Positions 23,907-35,972 of a stretch of 64,000 nucleotides of DNA are shown one piece after another. The notes under the pieces are model-generated. The model was given only the letters and a program-made list of their open reading frames with translations, did not search any database and was not told where the DNA came from. The position numbers and the translations under genes were made by a program. The stretch's first letter is position 1; each line of letters opens with the position of its first letter. The stretch is from Maea johnstoni (taxonomy: Eukaryota > Annelida > Polychaeta > Spionida > Magelonidae): the NCBI GenBank assembly GCA_963942565.1, contig OZ012700.1, positions 765,157 through 829,156 on the forward strand, in the 5' to 3' direction.

Positions 23907-25905
23907 CTGTAAATCACTTAAATATGGCGTGAACATTATATAGCGCAATTACGGTACTGCCCTGGATTGCGTGATCTTATCAGAGCGGGCAGTAGAGCCC
24001 CACTGTTTATTTTCACCCACTGGCTTGCATGGTTGGTATCACCAAAGGATAGCGGCCTCTGTTTACATATTATAAAACTGCAGTCAGCCCGGCTCAGAGG
24101 TATCAGGGGTCACTGTAATTGACCTCTGGCCCCTGCCAGATTGTGAAGGCAGTGGTTAAAGGACAATTCCACCATGATAAAACATGGGCCCAAATAGTGT
24201 CTTAGGGTATACTCTACTCATATCCAAGACCTCACAACCACCCACCTCCACATTAAAAGTTTATTGCTGTTTTAAGTCATGTTGTGCCATGTATCTGGGG
24301 GCGGCCATTTTGAAACTAGCTCATGACAGAATAGTTGCACAACCTCTGCAGTAGCCAGCATCTGCATATACAAGGCTAGGAGTGTGCCCAAATACATTGT
24401 GTCCTGTTTCTTCTAGTAGTAGGAATTTGACAAAGATCGTATGACATATTTATTGAGTTTACAAGGACACACTAGATTCTGTAAGTTTAAGATGTAAGAG
24501 TAAAATACTTACCCTTCCCATCGCTCTAGACCACATTCAGATAGTACACTGATTGTAAATTATTGTTTGTTTGTACTGATTTACATTGTAGTTGTTAAAA
24601 GGCAGGAAATGGTAAGTTGGGTAGATAACAACAATTGCAAGCACTTCCCAGAGTTGAAAACACCCTGGGGACTTCAGGTGCTCAGGAAACAGCCATCTCA
24701 ACACAAATTTGTTGATTGCTATCACCATTGCAGGAAGTGAATCTGGGGAACTACTAATCAATCAGTCATGTAATGCAATTGACCTGGCTAGTACTGTCAA
24801 TCTAAGGAACACTTTCCCTGATGGGTTTGCAAGTCTAGTTTTAGGATTTAAAAATTATTAAGGGAAGTCATTTGATACAAACCTTTCCCAGCTGTCATAC
24901 AAACAATCAAAATGATGAGTTATATGACTCTGATGTTAAGGGTATAGAATAAATAATCAGCAAATTAAGGGGTTTGGCAGAAGCAAACTTATCCATAACA
25001 AATGTTAAGTGTACTTTTATCTCTCTCCCTTTCTTAGCCATTTTATTGTACCCTTTAAAGAGAAATTGTCTTCCAACAATTTGATGTAACAGATATTGCC
25101 CCCCCTTTTTGAGCACTTCTGGACCCTTTCTTTTCTCTCTTGTTGAACATGGCTCTGTGTGGGATCAAAATTGAATATTGTAGGCACTGCACCAGGTTGC
25201 GGGTGTTTAAACCTCCTAAAGTTTTGTTTGTAGTTCAGTCTCAAATCAAGATTCCTCAAAGTGTTCACGACAAATACTTTGGGCTCCACTTAAATGATTA
25301 GTTTTTCATTGTCCATTCTGTCCCAATGTTGAATAGCCATCTTGCTGCTAAATCCTTCTTTTCAGGGTTAATCTTTGGGTTTGAAATGGAGAAAAAGGAA
25401 ATTCCCTTTCCTTTTCCCCTGTCAGATCTGTTGTAGCATCCAATAAACAGCACAAATCACCATTTTCACAACATTGTTGTCATGGTTTCATGTGTGATGC
25501 TTGGTGCTGTACATACAGGAAGTGCAACTATTCTGGCCTGGACTGCCTGTCAGTAGCAGAGTGGCAGTGCATTGTGGGATACAATGGCTCCCATGGTCTT
25601 GAGCTTAATGGCTGGTTGGGGGTGGCAATTAAGTGCAATTCCAGAGGTAAGGAAGCCAAACAGTATTCAGGTGAACAGGGACTGTAAAGTATACATACTA
25701 AAGTAAGTTCTCAGCACATATTAGCCTGAAGGTGTAATTGTCCTTTAAAGACTGCATGCAGTATACATCAGCCTTCCCATCACTAGGCTTTTGTTCTGCC
25801 CATCAATATGTATATTGGGCAATTTAATAAAGACAGGGATTTAAAAATAGCGCCTATGGACAGAGCGCTATCTTATCGTTCCCACTATATTTAAGTGATT
25901 TACAG
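23907..25905. mobile_element. Mariner-like element, CTGTAAATCAC ends, 2.0 kb, with a nested inverted-repeat element
   Basis: The left end CTGTAAATCACTTAAATATGG and the right end ..TATATTTAAGTGATTTACAG are inverted, with TA on both sides (23905-23906, 25906-25907). Subterminal ATAGCGC motifs lie at both ends. Inside, TTAAAGGACAATTCCACC (24156) is mirrored by GGTGTAATTGTCCTTTAA (about 25731-25748), marking a second element of about 1.6 kb. No transposase is recognised. Confidence 0.7.
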
Positions 25906-25907
25906 TA

Positions 25908-26640
25908 TACAGTCATAAATAAGCATTAACAAAGTGTTTAAAGGAACAGTTTGATGACACGGTAGAGATAGAAAAATTGACATGTAAACAAACATTAGCT
26001 AGTATTTCAAAGGATAGTGATACATATTGACCAATGACATTACAAATGTTATGTGTCACAAATATGTTATCCTTACGATGGTAAAATGACAGGTTCACTG
26101 TATGGAACATTATTCAGTAAAACAATACATTTTGGTGAGAAAATGAGGGAGCTGTCAGAAAAAGAAAACATTTTATTTTTTAAGTAAGCAACTTAGTATT
26201 TAGTTATGCGATTGCCAAAGAGGCACTTGCCATTTCCTAAGTCCAGGTGCACAGGCCCATGTTGTGCCAACTTACCACTCAGCCCATGATCTCTTCAAAA
26301 TAGTGAAATACAAAAAAAACGGACAGATAACGGAATATTACGCTACCGGAGTCCCTCTTGTTAATATTCTTCTAACCATGTGATCTCCTACATTCTTACA
26401 GGTTTTTGGGAAGTCATTGAAAAATAACAATTCCAATCTTTTTGCCTCATTTTTGAGTAATCTTTTCGGGTAGAATACCTTTAAGATAGTGTTGAGAAGA
26501 GGACCCATGTTAAATGCATGGTAAGTGACGGTGGTACTGATACTGGGACCAGGAACCTGAATTATGGCTTAACAGTTCTCCTAAAACATGCTGTGGTCAG
26601 CGAGGTTGGTTGACCAAGCTGATCTAGGTCACCACATGCA
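25908..26640. other. AT-rich intronic/intergenic DNA, no gene seen
   Basis: No repeat, exon or RNA gene that I can support. Confidence 0.4.
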
Positions 26641-26647
26641 CCCTAAT

Positions 26648-27035
26648 GCCCCAGTCACACGACAGTGGTACGACTGCAAAATCAGCTCAGATTGTGCTAA
26701 TTTTAAAATTGGAATTGGACGGTTCCAATTCTGAAATCATTCATTTTTTGATGTCACTCAACTCATAGGATGATGTTCGGAGCCAATTATATATCACGTG
26801 ATAATCGCAAGTCGAAAAATATTGTGAAGTAATGATGAGATATTCATGCAATATTCTCACGAATATCATACAATATTCGTACAACTGCAAGTCTAAATAT
26901 TGGACGTAAGTCGTACGATGTCTTACGATATTTGTGAGACAATTGCAGGTCTAAATATTGGAATTGCGTCCAATATTTAATTCCGACAATTGTTCAAATG
27001 TTGTACAAATGTCGTACGACAATCGCAAGTCAGGA
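26648..27035. repeat. Repeat rich in TCGTACGAC and AATATTG motifs
   Basis: CCCCAGTCACACGACAGTGG starts a block in which CGCAAGTC/TGCAAGTC, AATATT and TCGTACGA dyads recur at irregular spacing to about 27035. It looks like a non-autonomous DNA element with degenerate internal repeats; its ends are not certain. Confidence 0.5.
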
Positions 27036-27039
27036 AATT

Positions 27040-27790
27040 GACTTGTGTCATCTTTACACTGACTGTTGCATGATATGTAAAATTCTTTGGTCTGACCTGT
27101 CAATTTCAGAATTGAACGACAGTTGGGTTCTGGGCTGTGGGCCAGTGTGGGGTCACTCCTCTTGTACTAGCCTGAAGTGCCTAACTGGTAAGATTGTATT
27201 AAAATGCTATGTGGGCAAGGTATAATTCCAACCCTGTGACTTGACCAGACTAGAGGAAATACTGAAAGATATCAACTAGTTATTAGTGACAAAATAAAGC
27301 ATCCCACAATGTTTCTTATCTTTATTTTATGTTCTTAGTGCAGTACACAGGAGGTCATTGGTCATTATTGCAGTAATTCATATAATTGTATATACATTCA
27401 CTACAAAAGTTGAAATGTCATACCTTCAGAATTTGAGGTAGGGTTAGTAGATCTCTGAGTAGTGATAGTGAATAGCAGGGCTTCTAACCTTCTTGGCAAG
27501 AAGAAATATAGGATATTGCTTTACCCGGCAGAAACTATAGATAGCCTACTTAAAATGCAGAATTTGTACCTCATTATCAACTTAAGGTGTTACCAAAATA
27601 TTGTCTGACTACAGAAGGGATAACAGTGCTTCAGCCTCTCTACCCCCCCCCCCCCCCCCCCCATACAACATAAGCTCTCATTTATAGCTTGAAACATCCA
27701 CCAAAACCAGTCACGTCCGTATCCTACCATGTTAATTTGTATAATTCTGACTTTATTTTAATGAAATCCATTGTAAGATGCCTCTTTGCA
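27040..27790. other. Intronic/intergenic DNA with a poly-C tract, no gene seen
   Basis: A C-run of about 20 lies at 27642-27662. Nothing else is recognised. Confidence 0.4.
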
Positions 27791-27796
27791 TCTATT

Positions 27797-27914
27797 TAAA
27801 AGTTGAAGCGGACAAAAATCTCAGGAATCTAGCGACCTTCCGCCATTATGGACATGCGCAGTCAGTAAAATATGGCTAGATTCCCGAGATTTCTGTCCGC
27901 TTCATCTTTTAAAT
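27797..27914. repeat. Palindromic MITE / hairpin
   Basis: TTAAAAGTTGAAGCGGACA..ATCTCAGGAATCTAGC pairs with GCTAGATTCCCGAGAT..TGTCCGCTTCATCTTTTAA. Confidence 0.85.
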
Positions 27915-27984
27915 TGCTCAACCTATTCAATATAGTTCCAAATAGTGACATTGGTGGCGCCACTAATAATGATTTCTGAAATCC

Positions 27985-28134
27985 CAGCCAGGGCTACAGC
28001 CCGAGGCTACAGAAAATTGTTTCGGGCTACAAGAATATTTGCCTTTGTAGCCCGGCTGGCTATAAGAAAATATTGACATTTTTAGGTCATGCTCAGAGGA
28101 TTAACAATACTATAAGCAGTGTGTGTGTGTATAT

Positions 28135-28219
<85 letters not shown>

Positions 28220-28233
28220 TATGTATATATATA

Positions 28234-28330
<97 letters not shown>

Positions 28331-28465
28331 AATTTAGGATGACCGAGGCAGCTCGTTTTTGTTTTTTAATGGGACTATAAAATTTTCTATGAGGCTATGA
28401 GGTTTTGGGAACCTATATAGCCCGGCGGTCTTCCTCAGTTTCTTGCCGTAGCCTGACCCCTGATG
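27985..28465. repeat. Repeat with GGGCTACAGCCCG / TAGCCCGG ends around a (TA)n array
   Basis: The left part (27985-28100; GGGCTAC.., CTGGCTATAAGAAAA) is also found at about 38690-38790, and a degenerate relative at about 32380-32460. (TA)n fills 28137-28310, then (GT)n. The right part has ATAGCCCGGCGG and GTAGCCTGACCCCTG, plausibly the other end. Confidence 0.6.
28137..28330. repeat. (TA)n(GT)n microsatellite
   Basis: About 85 TA units, then about 10 GT units. Confidence 0.95.
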
Positions 28466-28489
28466 TTAACATAAATGCAATACATGTAT

Positions 28490-28760
28490 TCAGCAAGGGG
28501 GGGGGGGGGGGTCAATTTGAGACGGACCCTTTGACTTGTGATATGACTAAACACCAGTCATGAGAGCCATTCAGTACATTTACCCCTCTGTGCTAGTCTA
28601 TTTCTCGGACACCAGCCATAACAATTTTGCTTATAGGGGGGGGGGGGGGGGGTTAATTTGAGACGAACCTTCTGTGCTAATGTAGTCTAAATTGAGACGG
28701 ACCCTTCTGTGCTAGTCTTATTATTAGACACCAACAATTACATTTTTGATTATAAGGTTA
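28490..28760 (+). repeat. Degenerate tandem repeat with poly-G, about 140-bp unit
   Basis: A G-run followed by TCAATTTGAGACGGACC and TGTGCTAGTCTATT..ACACCA is repeated: G-runs at about 28497 and 28637, and a partial third unit without the G-run. Confidence 0.7.
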
Positions 28761-28989
28761 AGCAGATGAATAAAGAAGTTATTCTGTATACTTTTTCTAT
28801 TTTCTAAGAATATATTACGCCAGAAAGTAGACGTCTTCACGTTTCCCAGACCTTTTCTAAGGACGGTGAGAGCACAGTTCTACCATTGTGTATGCATGCT
28901 GAATGCTAGATTAAAGATTACTTTTTTTAACTTTAAATACTGTAAATCAACCTTCTATTATTTTCTTGCTGTCTCTGGCGGGGCCCCTC

Positions 28990-29460
28990 TCGTGTGCAGT
29001 CCTTAGTGGACGGTGGTTAGGTATTCTTCAAAGGCTGAGGAGGACTCAAAATCTAGAAGTTTGAAAAATCGACGAACCCCCCTCACCTAACAAACCTGAG
29101 GTTTTCTGAAACGTGGTTAGGTATTCTGAAAAGGCTGAGGAGGACTCAAATAACCTAGAAGTTTGAGAAGTTGACGAACCCCCCCCCCCCCCCTCAGCTA
29201 ACAAACCTGATGTTTTCTGAGCTGAAATGTGGTTAGTTATTTCTTAGACTCGATGAAGAAAAAAGTTGTTTACCTAAGGGTATTCTTCAAATAATCTAGA
29301 AGTTTGAGAAGTGAAGAACCCCCCCCCCCTACCTAATACACCTGAGGTTTTCTAAGCTGAAATGTGGTTCAGTTATAAGGTTTGAGAAGTGGACGAACCC
29401 ACCCCCCCCCCCCCCCCCATCAAACTTGAGGTTTTCTAACCATCCGTATCTGTCCGTTAA
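28990..29460 (+). repeat. Degenerate tandem repeat with poly-C, about 110-bp unit, about 4 copies
   Basis: Each unit has GTGGTTAGGTATTCT, CTAGAAGTTTGA, GACGAACCC then a C-run, then AACAAACCTGAGGTTTTCT. C-runs lie at about 29090, 29179, 29320 and 29400. Confidence 0.8.
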
Positions 29461-29960
29461 CAACAGATATTAAATCCCTCCAAACAGGATGTTCATGCAC
29501 CCAGGGGCATTCCTATCGGACACCAATCACCTTGTTGCCTTCTCCTGATGCCTGGTGAAACAAAGGACGGGAAACAATTTCAATGGGTACTGGTGGCCGA
29601 GGCTAGGAAAACAATTAGTTCTGATGTTTTTCCACAGGTGGCGTAGTGGTGCAAAGTGACTCACCAGCCAGGGGGGTTCGGACGAACCCCCCTGGATCCG
29701 CCCCTGAACCTAGCCTCAATACCAGCCTGAATACATTTGTATTTCTGTATATTACTTGCTGTCTTTATAACTTCACTGTGCTTGCTGAGTCCAGTTTAAT
29801 TCTTAATTTCGACACCAGATGTCTGTTATAGGTATGGCTCAACAGCCACAAGAGAAGTCAGCAATGCTGCCATCTGGCAAATCTGGAAAGTACTATAATG
29901 ACTTGACTAGTAAAAAATAATGACTAGTTGGTGAAGAATAAGCCAACTCTAGTAAGCTAG
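29461..29960. other. Intronic/intergenic DNA, no gene seen
   Basis: It includes a GGTTCGGACGAACCCCCCTGGATCCGCCCCTG block (29674-29705) like the hAT-type end at 9706, probably a repeat edge. No coding evidence. Confidence 0.4.
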
Positions 29961-30175
29961 GCTACTGCCAACCCTGCTCTTATGGAACCCATTGTTTAAC
30001 TCTTTGTTTTCTGTAGTCGACCCATGGTCGTGTTATCAGAAATCATTATATTAAAAGTGGCACCAACAGTGTAACTTTTCCGAACTAAATTTCTCAAATC
30101 CCGGATCCGCACTTGATTATGCTGATAGCAATATTCTGGTGCGTGCCCATGAAGTCGCTCAGTACAAGATGACCA

Positions 30176-30325
30176 ATGCACCATCATGATGATTTAGGTT
30201 CAAAATGTGCCTATATGTGTCACCTTTCAAATAAGACCACCCGAAAGTCTGTCCTCCTCAGCACTCCTTAGATATGACTTATGAAAGTTAGTAAAAACTG
30301 GCCTAAATCATCATGATGGTGCATT
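30176..30325. mobile_element. 150-bp MITE with perfect 24-bp inverted ends
   Basis: AATGCACCATCATGATGATT.. is exactly mirrored at the right end (..AATCATCATGATGGTGCATT). The sequence is absent from module copy 1, which confirms insertion. Confidence 0.85.
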
Positions 30326-30682
30326 TGCGCTTAAACCCGACACTTTAAAACTTCCCAGTCACGACAGCCGCACTATGCCTCTGGCATGAGAACCATATTT
30401 CGAATATCCATGATATCCAACATAGGCCCTTGCAACAGTCTAAAAAAATGAAAATAAAGATTTATTGTGGTGTTTACGTTGATTAGCCTTTGATTTCAAG
30501 CCCATTTAACCTGCTTACTACATGGACTGTTAAGTTGACCTAATTACCGTTTTTTCTAGATTCGAATGCAACATCAGGAAGCAAAACAGAACATGAAATA
30601 GCGCTTATTATTACCTGAGTGACACAAACCAACTCAAAGAGATGCGATGCCGATGGCCTCCATTTTGGATCGAATCAGAGGC

Positions 30683-30950
30683 TCGTTTCCGCGAGAGTTG
30701 ATCCGACCAGAAACGTCACAAACCACGTGACTAATCGGAACCAGGTCGCCAAAACGATTACGGTTCGACCCAGATCACGTGACTGGTTCGAATCATGTGA
30801 TTGGATGCCATGAGATATATGTCGCTACTATGAAATTCATGTTTTGCCTTTATAGATACTAACTTAAACTTTCGCTGAAAACGTTTTTGGTAGGCACCAT
30901 ATCACGTGACCGATTCGAACAAGCCTTGCCAACACGAGGCCCTAAGACGG
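30683..30950. mobile_element. MITE with GAGGCTCGTTT / AACACGAGGCC ends
   Basis: Present in module copy 2 only. The ends are imperfectly inverted, and CACGTGAC motifs recur in both halves. About 268 bp, non-coding. Confidence 0.6.
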
Positions 30951-31050
30951 GGAGTAGTCATTATTTGCGAATACTTCAAAGTGAGTTCAGTTTGGGAGGA
31001 CGCGTCCTGTCAGGCAGCTCATGTTGGTCATAGTCTGTCTGATCCAAGCT

Positions 31051-31815
31051 TGGCTGACAGATTTTCCATTTTTTTTGTTACATAATGTTTGTATTTCCAA
31101 ACTTTTTTATATATTTTCTATTTCAATGTATATTAAATGTATGTGCATTCTTTTCAGTACAATCTGAGAGTATGAAGACAGCTGTAATGTTTGAAATATT
31201 CTCTGTGGAGATTGAGATAAGCTGTACAATAAATGTTCCATGGTTTCTATTCCTTCTTTGCAAAAGGAGTATTATGAATCATGGTCTAGTATTTTTAATT
31301 GGAATAACTTTTTTATTTGTTATTTTGTAATGTATTGGAAGTATATTACCTTTGGGGGTTAGTTTTCTATATACAGCTGTCCACTTGGATCTTTAACCTC
31401 TTCTGACAGGGACATGACAGGAATTGCGCATAGTGAACTAAAGGAAGTCAATAAATGCCACTTTCTGACTACTAAAGGGCCCCAGAACTCCTACATCAAG
31501 TTGCTAACTATTGTATCATATAATTCCTTAAATAAATATCCCACTTTTGTGTAGCCATTTCCAAGAAAGCTGCTTTTATACTCAATCTTCTTCAATGTGT
31601 GGAAATCTGTAAAGCTGTCACTCCTTGTGTTGCCACCCCGCCAATACACATAACAACCAGAACGTTCGGGCCTGCCAGAGGCAGCGTTGCTGAGGGGGTT
31701 GACTAGACAGGAAGCACGGCTGTATCACAGTGTGCCATCGTCCTGGAGACTACACAAGTGGAGTTTCCAGGACGGTTGGCAGTGTGGCCATATCCTGTAA
31801 TGGAAACAGACAAAT
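31051..31815. other. AT-rich intergenic DNA, no gene seen
   Basis: An 81-codon open stretch at 31085-31330 is rich in F/I/L from AT bias, has no domain, and is not called. Confidence 0.4.
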
Positions 31816-31817
31816 AA

Positions 31818-32004
31818 GGCCTAAAAAAGAAATTGTTTGTTTCCTGTAACGGTCTGAAAAAAATTAGGGTAGGTAGGTATGATTTCATTCATGTTTTACG
31901 TTGATTGTGAGTTGGGAGGGCGGAAAAAAACTTTAGGATAGGGATTTCTTTGAATAAGAACTTGTTAGGGTAGGGTTACAGGAAACAAACAACTTTTTTT
32001 AGGC
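31818..32004 (+). mobile_element. Harbinger-like MITE copy 2 (GGCCTAAA family)
   Basis: GGCCTAAAAAAG..TTTCCTGTAAC at the left and GTTACAGGAAAC..TTTTTTTAGGC at the right. The left flank is TAA; the right end is slightly degraded. The interior GGGTAGGTAGG and GAGTTGGGAGGGCGGAA is shared with the copies at 32938 and 34539. Confidence 0.8.
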
Positions 32005-32937
32005 TGATAACGAGCTTCATTCCACATAATAACAGCAATAAAATAAGAGTATAAATGTATCAACATTTGTGATTGTACTAACATTAGAACAGAAGATTTC
32101 TTGTTTTGCCAAGTTACCCGGCCAGACTGATTTCATTCAATTAGGTACTACATGTCTGAGTTTCAAATTTTATTATTTTAGAAATAACTTCTGAAGTGGG
32201 AACTTTCGCCATTTTGCAGGGGTCAGGTTTCAGTTTACAACTCTAAGCGACCCCGAGAATTCAGGTTCTAAAATTGCCATAGCTCCACTCAAGATCTCAT
32301 AGTCCTAGATTTTCTAAATGCTGTTCAAATTAGCCACCAGAAGCATAAGGGTTAAAATGTCGCTTTTCTTAGAGCCAGCCCGGTTACAGAAGCAAATATC
32401 ATTATAGCCCCACATAATTACTGTAGCCTTGGGCTAGTGGCTAGCTGGGCCCGTTTTGAATTCTTACAAATACTATTAAGCCTGATTACTTGATTATTAG
32501 TAGACTTTGTGAGCGTCTTTACACCAGGATAAGAGAAGATCTATGGCAGTCTTCAATATATTTCTTTCAAATATTTGGTTGTTACTCTAGCTGAAATCTG
32601 GGGCAGGACTTTTCTTAAGATTTTGCCAGTTGGTATCCAAATTTCCTGGACAGCCTAAGTCAAGGTTTTCAGTTACCAAGCAATGCACTGGTACTAAAAC
32701 TACCATTGATATCAAAACAATACTTTAAATCAATAATTAGAAAACTTTTCTATGTCTACTTTTCAGTTTGATTACTTTGTGCTAAAACCAAGCTGGTTTT
32801 AGTTGACTTACGGTAGGCAACAGTTCTTGATTTTTCCTAACCTCCAAATAATATCGTCCAACAATCGCATTGTAGACCCAGCGTTGAATTGAGTGACAGG
32901 CCAATCCATCTATCTCAGCAAATTTTCAATGGGTCAA
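32005..32937. other. AT-rich intergenic DNA, no gene seen
   Basis: It includes a decayed GGCTAGTGGCTAGCTGGGCCC block (32430-32452) related to the repeat at 27985. Nothing coding. Confidence 0.4.
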
Positions 32938-33110
32938 CAGTCCGAAAAAAATAGGGTAGGTAGGTCAGTTTGTTTGTTTTTGATTATTTTTGATCGTTTT
33001 TTATGTTGATTGGGAGTTGGGAGGGCGGAAGAGACTTTAGGGTAGGGATGTTTTTGAATAAAAACTTGTTAGGGTAGGGTTACAGGAAACAAATAACTTT
33101 TTCTTAGGCC
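32938..33110 (+). mobile_element. Harbinger-like MITE copy 3, left end missing
   Basis: Shares the interior and right end (GTTACAGGAAAC..TTAGGCC) with the other copies but starts inside the element at GTCCGAAAAAAATAGGG. Confidence 0.75.
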
Positions 33111-33124
33111 TCATTGAGATGTAT

Positions 33125-33515
33125 CTTGAAAGTCAAGAGCATTCCTGACTGAATGCAGGAGTGCCACATTGAGTGGTCCACTGGTCCCATGTCATTTAAT
33201 CGGCTAGGAAGACATGATTGTATTTCTTCGGTGACAAAGTCAGGACATGACCAGTCTGTCTTTAGGACAGGCGGTTTTCTGAAAAACTCATTTTTGGACA
33301 GGCAAAATATTACTATGGAGAATTTTCAATTCTGACTTATTGGGGGTAATAACTAGATATTTTCCTAACTGTCTTCTAGGACATGGCTGAAGTGTAAATT
33401 GCCCTTGAATTATAGTTGTTATTATGATTTGAAGTAGATTAGTAGCTAAATCTTGACAGGTAAGAACTTTATAATTGCTGTTTTGGGGACTTTTTCACAA
33501 TCCTGGCTAAGCCTC
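33125..33515 (+). repeat. Dispersed repeat B, copy 1
   Basis: GGACAGGCAAAATATTACTATG.., TCTTCTAGGACATGGCTGAAGTG and TAATTGCTGTTTTGG..AATCCTGGCTAAG recur in the same order at 35070-35735. The termini are not defined. No protein seen. Confidence 0.7.
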
Positions 33516-34535
33516 TGATGCTACTGTAACAACATGACCACACATACATACGACAGAATCATTCTAAAATAACAACACAAACACATAAAATAACATTAAG
33601 TGATAGAAATGGCTTTTATTCTAGGAATTCACAATTCAATACAATTAAACAGTACCATTTCTTTCACTGTTCAACGGCAGTATAGAAGTATTGTTAACTC
33701 TTATGATGCTGAGTCTATTTTTTTGTCCAAGGCACACTGTCAGAAACATATTTAACTATTTCCTGAACCCTGCCATGTTGGTATTCATTGGAAAGCTCTT
33801 GCTGAGTACTATCAGATTAGTACAATGTGTCAGGGTTCCAGTCTTTTTCAACTTTTTTCAGATCATTTCGTTTTTTCCAAATCAGCCACCAGCAACACAA
33901 GGGTAATAGCACCAGTGAAATACTAAACCAGTCCTTCAGGTACTATTGGCTGCACTGTACCGTGTAATTTCAACAGCACTCATTCCAAATATTCATATCA
34001 GAAAATTAACAATTGATAGATATTTGATAACATATTCTAATAAGCAAACTGAAGAACTAAACCTAAACATCATATTTCTCCGGGAATCAAAACTGATGAA
34101 TATATTCAAATTGAGACTTTTGGTTTGGTATAAAATGAAAGTGTTTGAAAAGTGGAAAGTGGGTACATCTAGGAAATTACCAATGGCTTGAGGTCCCTTA
34201 AACTATTCATGCTTAAAGGGTCCTCTTGGAATTTAACATCTGGATCTATGATAATCTAAAGTTAAAAAACATTTTTTGAATTATGGAATTTTTGTGTTAA
34301 TAATAAAAGTACTTAAAATTGTCTTTTTTTTCTTTGAGAAACGTAAATATGAAATACATATAACCTTTCTTTAAAGATAAATACACATTTTTCATACACA
34401 TGACCAGCAATAACACTATCGTGATTATCCTAAACTAGTTTATTGTTAAGTGCCACCAAGGCTGGTTACATGTCTAACTCTGTAGCCTGATTTCTCAGTG
34501 GAAATACTGAATGCTTGGTTTTGTCAGAGTCTAGA
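33516..34535. other. AT-rich intergenic DNA, no gene seen
   Basis: Open stretches here (33691-33906, 33946-34191) are AT-biased with no recognisable domain. Confidence 0.4.
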
Positions 34536-34538
34536 TTA

Positions 34539-34770
34539 GGCCTAAAACAAAAAGTTGTTTGTTTCCTGTAACCATACCCTAACAAGTTTTTATTCAAAAA
34601 ATCCCTACCCTAAAGTTTTTTCCACCCTTCCAACTCCCAATCAACGTAAAACGTGCATAAAACACACATTTTCGACCAAAAAAATATTCAAAAAAATATA
34701 TTTTACCGACCTACCTACTCTAATTTTTTTCAGACTGTTACAGGAAACAAACAATTTCCTTTTTTAAGCC
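34539..34770 (-). mobile_element. Harbinger-like MITE copy 4 (GGCCTAAA family), 232 bp
   Basis: GGCCTAAAACAAAAAG..CCTGTAAC at the left, GTTACAGGAAAC..TTTTTTAAGCC at the right, and TTA on both sides (34536-34538, 34771-34773). The interior is inverted relative to copies 2 and 3. Confidence 0.85.
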
Positions 34771-35069
34771 TTAAGTATCTGAGAATCTTCATGTCTCTTA
34801 GAAAGTCTACCGAGATAATGAAAATCAGTTCTTCAGAAAAATAAAATTATGCTCAATATGAAATCTTAGCAGTGTCTTTATATCTTATGTCTAAAGAGAA
34901 AGTCCAATTGTCTCTAGAATGTTCCCATAAAGCACTGGCACCACATGAATGTCTTTTCCCTTGATCCGTGCACTGTTACTCAAGGAGTGATATAGGTGCA
35001 TATCTTCTCAAAATCATTCGGTAGATAAATTGGAAGGGGTTTCTTACTCGACCTTTAAAGTCCATTCTT

Positions 35070-35735
35070 AGACCCGTCCTGTCAGTCTTTTAGAAGACAG
35101 TTTCTCTTTTGGACAGGCAAAACTTCCTATGAAGATTTTTTAATTTTGATTTTTGGGGAGTAATATTTTCTTTATCAACCATCTTCTAGGACATAGTTGA
35201 AGTGTATATTGATCTTTTGACACAATCTGCTATTAGATGTAGTTCTAATGAGGATTTGAGGTATATATACCGTAATTTCGCGTGTATAAGACACACTTTT
35301 TTACACAAATTTTCACCCATAATACAGGGGTGCGTCTTATACACAGAGCTAGAAAACCAGGGTGTTTTACATCAAGTCCCAAGGCCACACGGAGATTGGA
35401 AATCGATGACCCGCCATTACCGCACCCCATATCAGAATAAGCCTCTGGTATGTTTTCATTTCAGTTGCGTTTCTAACATGTTTAGCATGTCTCAACTTCA
35501 GTGGTATCGGTAAAACATTATAAATCCTATCTAGCCGTAGACGGACAACTTAGTGAATTGTTTGTGTTACCAGGCCTGTCCAGCCGGTTCTATTTTAGGC
35601 ACACTAATTACAAACACTTATATACGGGTGCGTCTTATACACGCAAAATTACAGTATATATAGCAAAATCTGGATAAGCTGAAATTTTGTAATTGCTGTT
35701 TTGGAGCGGCATTTTGGAAATCCTGGTTAAGACCC
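35070..35735 (+). repeat. Dispersed repeat B, copy 2, split by a mariner-like MITE
   Basis: Matches 33210-33510. The match stops at 35267 and resumes at 35655, on either side of the nested MITE. Confidence 0.7.
35270..35654. mobile_element. Tc1/mariner-like MITE, CCGTAATTTCGCGTGTATAAG ends, 385 bp
   Basis: The left end CCGTAATTTCGCGTGTATAAG and the right end CTTATACACGCAAAATTACAG are inverted. The next block GGGTGCGTCTTATACAC also appears in both orientations. TA lies on both sides. Interrupting repeat B proves insertion. Confidence 0.85.
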
Positions 35736-35972
35736 TGGTTGTCGGTTTGTGAAGTCACATAAGGCGACAGCTATTTGATTTATTGGTTCCCGGATCCTTC
35801 CCAGACCAATTGTACAGGGTCGGAAGGGAGGTAATTAAAAATTAAGTTGATTTTCTTTTCTTTTTTTTAACACACAGAAATCTAAGTAAGCAAACAGGCG
35901 GAAGGGAGGTAAAAAAATAAAGTGATCTTTTGACTAGTACTAAAATACATACTTAAACCATACTTTTGAATA

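Larger units (their letters stand above)
29962..31050 (-). promoter_or_regulatory. Promoter / first-exon-like module, copy 2 (candidate exon 1 of zinc-finger gene 1)
   Basis: Collinear with the module at 10227-11120 over several hundred bases. On the minus strand a 9-codon frame (ATGGAGGCC..TCTCTTTGA) ends just before a donor CACTCAG|GTAATAATAAG (exon end at 30615). The nearest downstream acceptor of the right kind is that of zinc-finger gene 1 (23375), which would give an intron of about 7.2 kb. The TATA-like box of copy 1 is not conserved here. Two MITEs interrupt the copy (30176-30325 and about 30683-30950). Linkage to the gene is inferred from order and splice signals only. Confidence 0.4.

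Noticed and set aside
31085-31330. 81-codon hydrophobic frame that could be a small membrane protein
   Set aside because: F/I/L richness follows from AT bias; no start context, splice signal or neighbour support.
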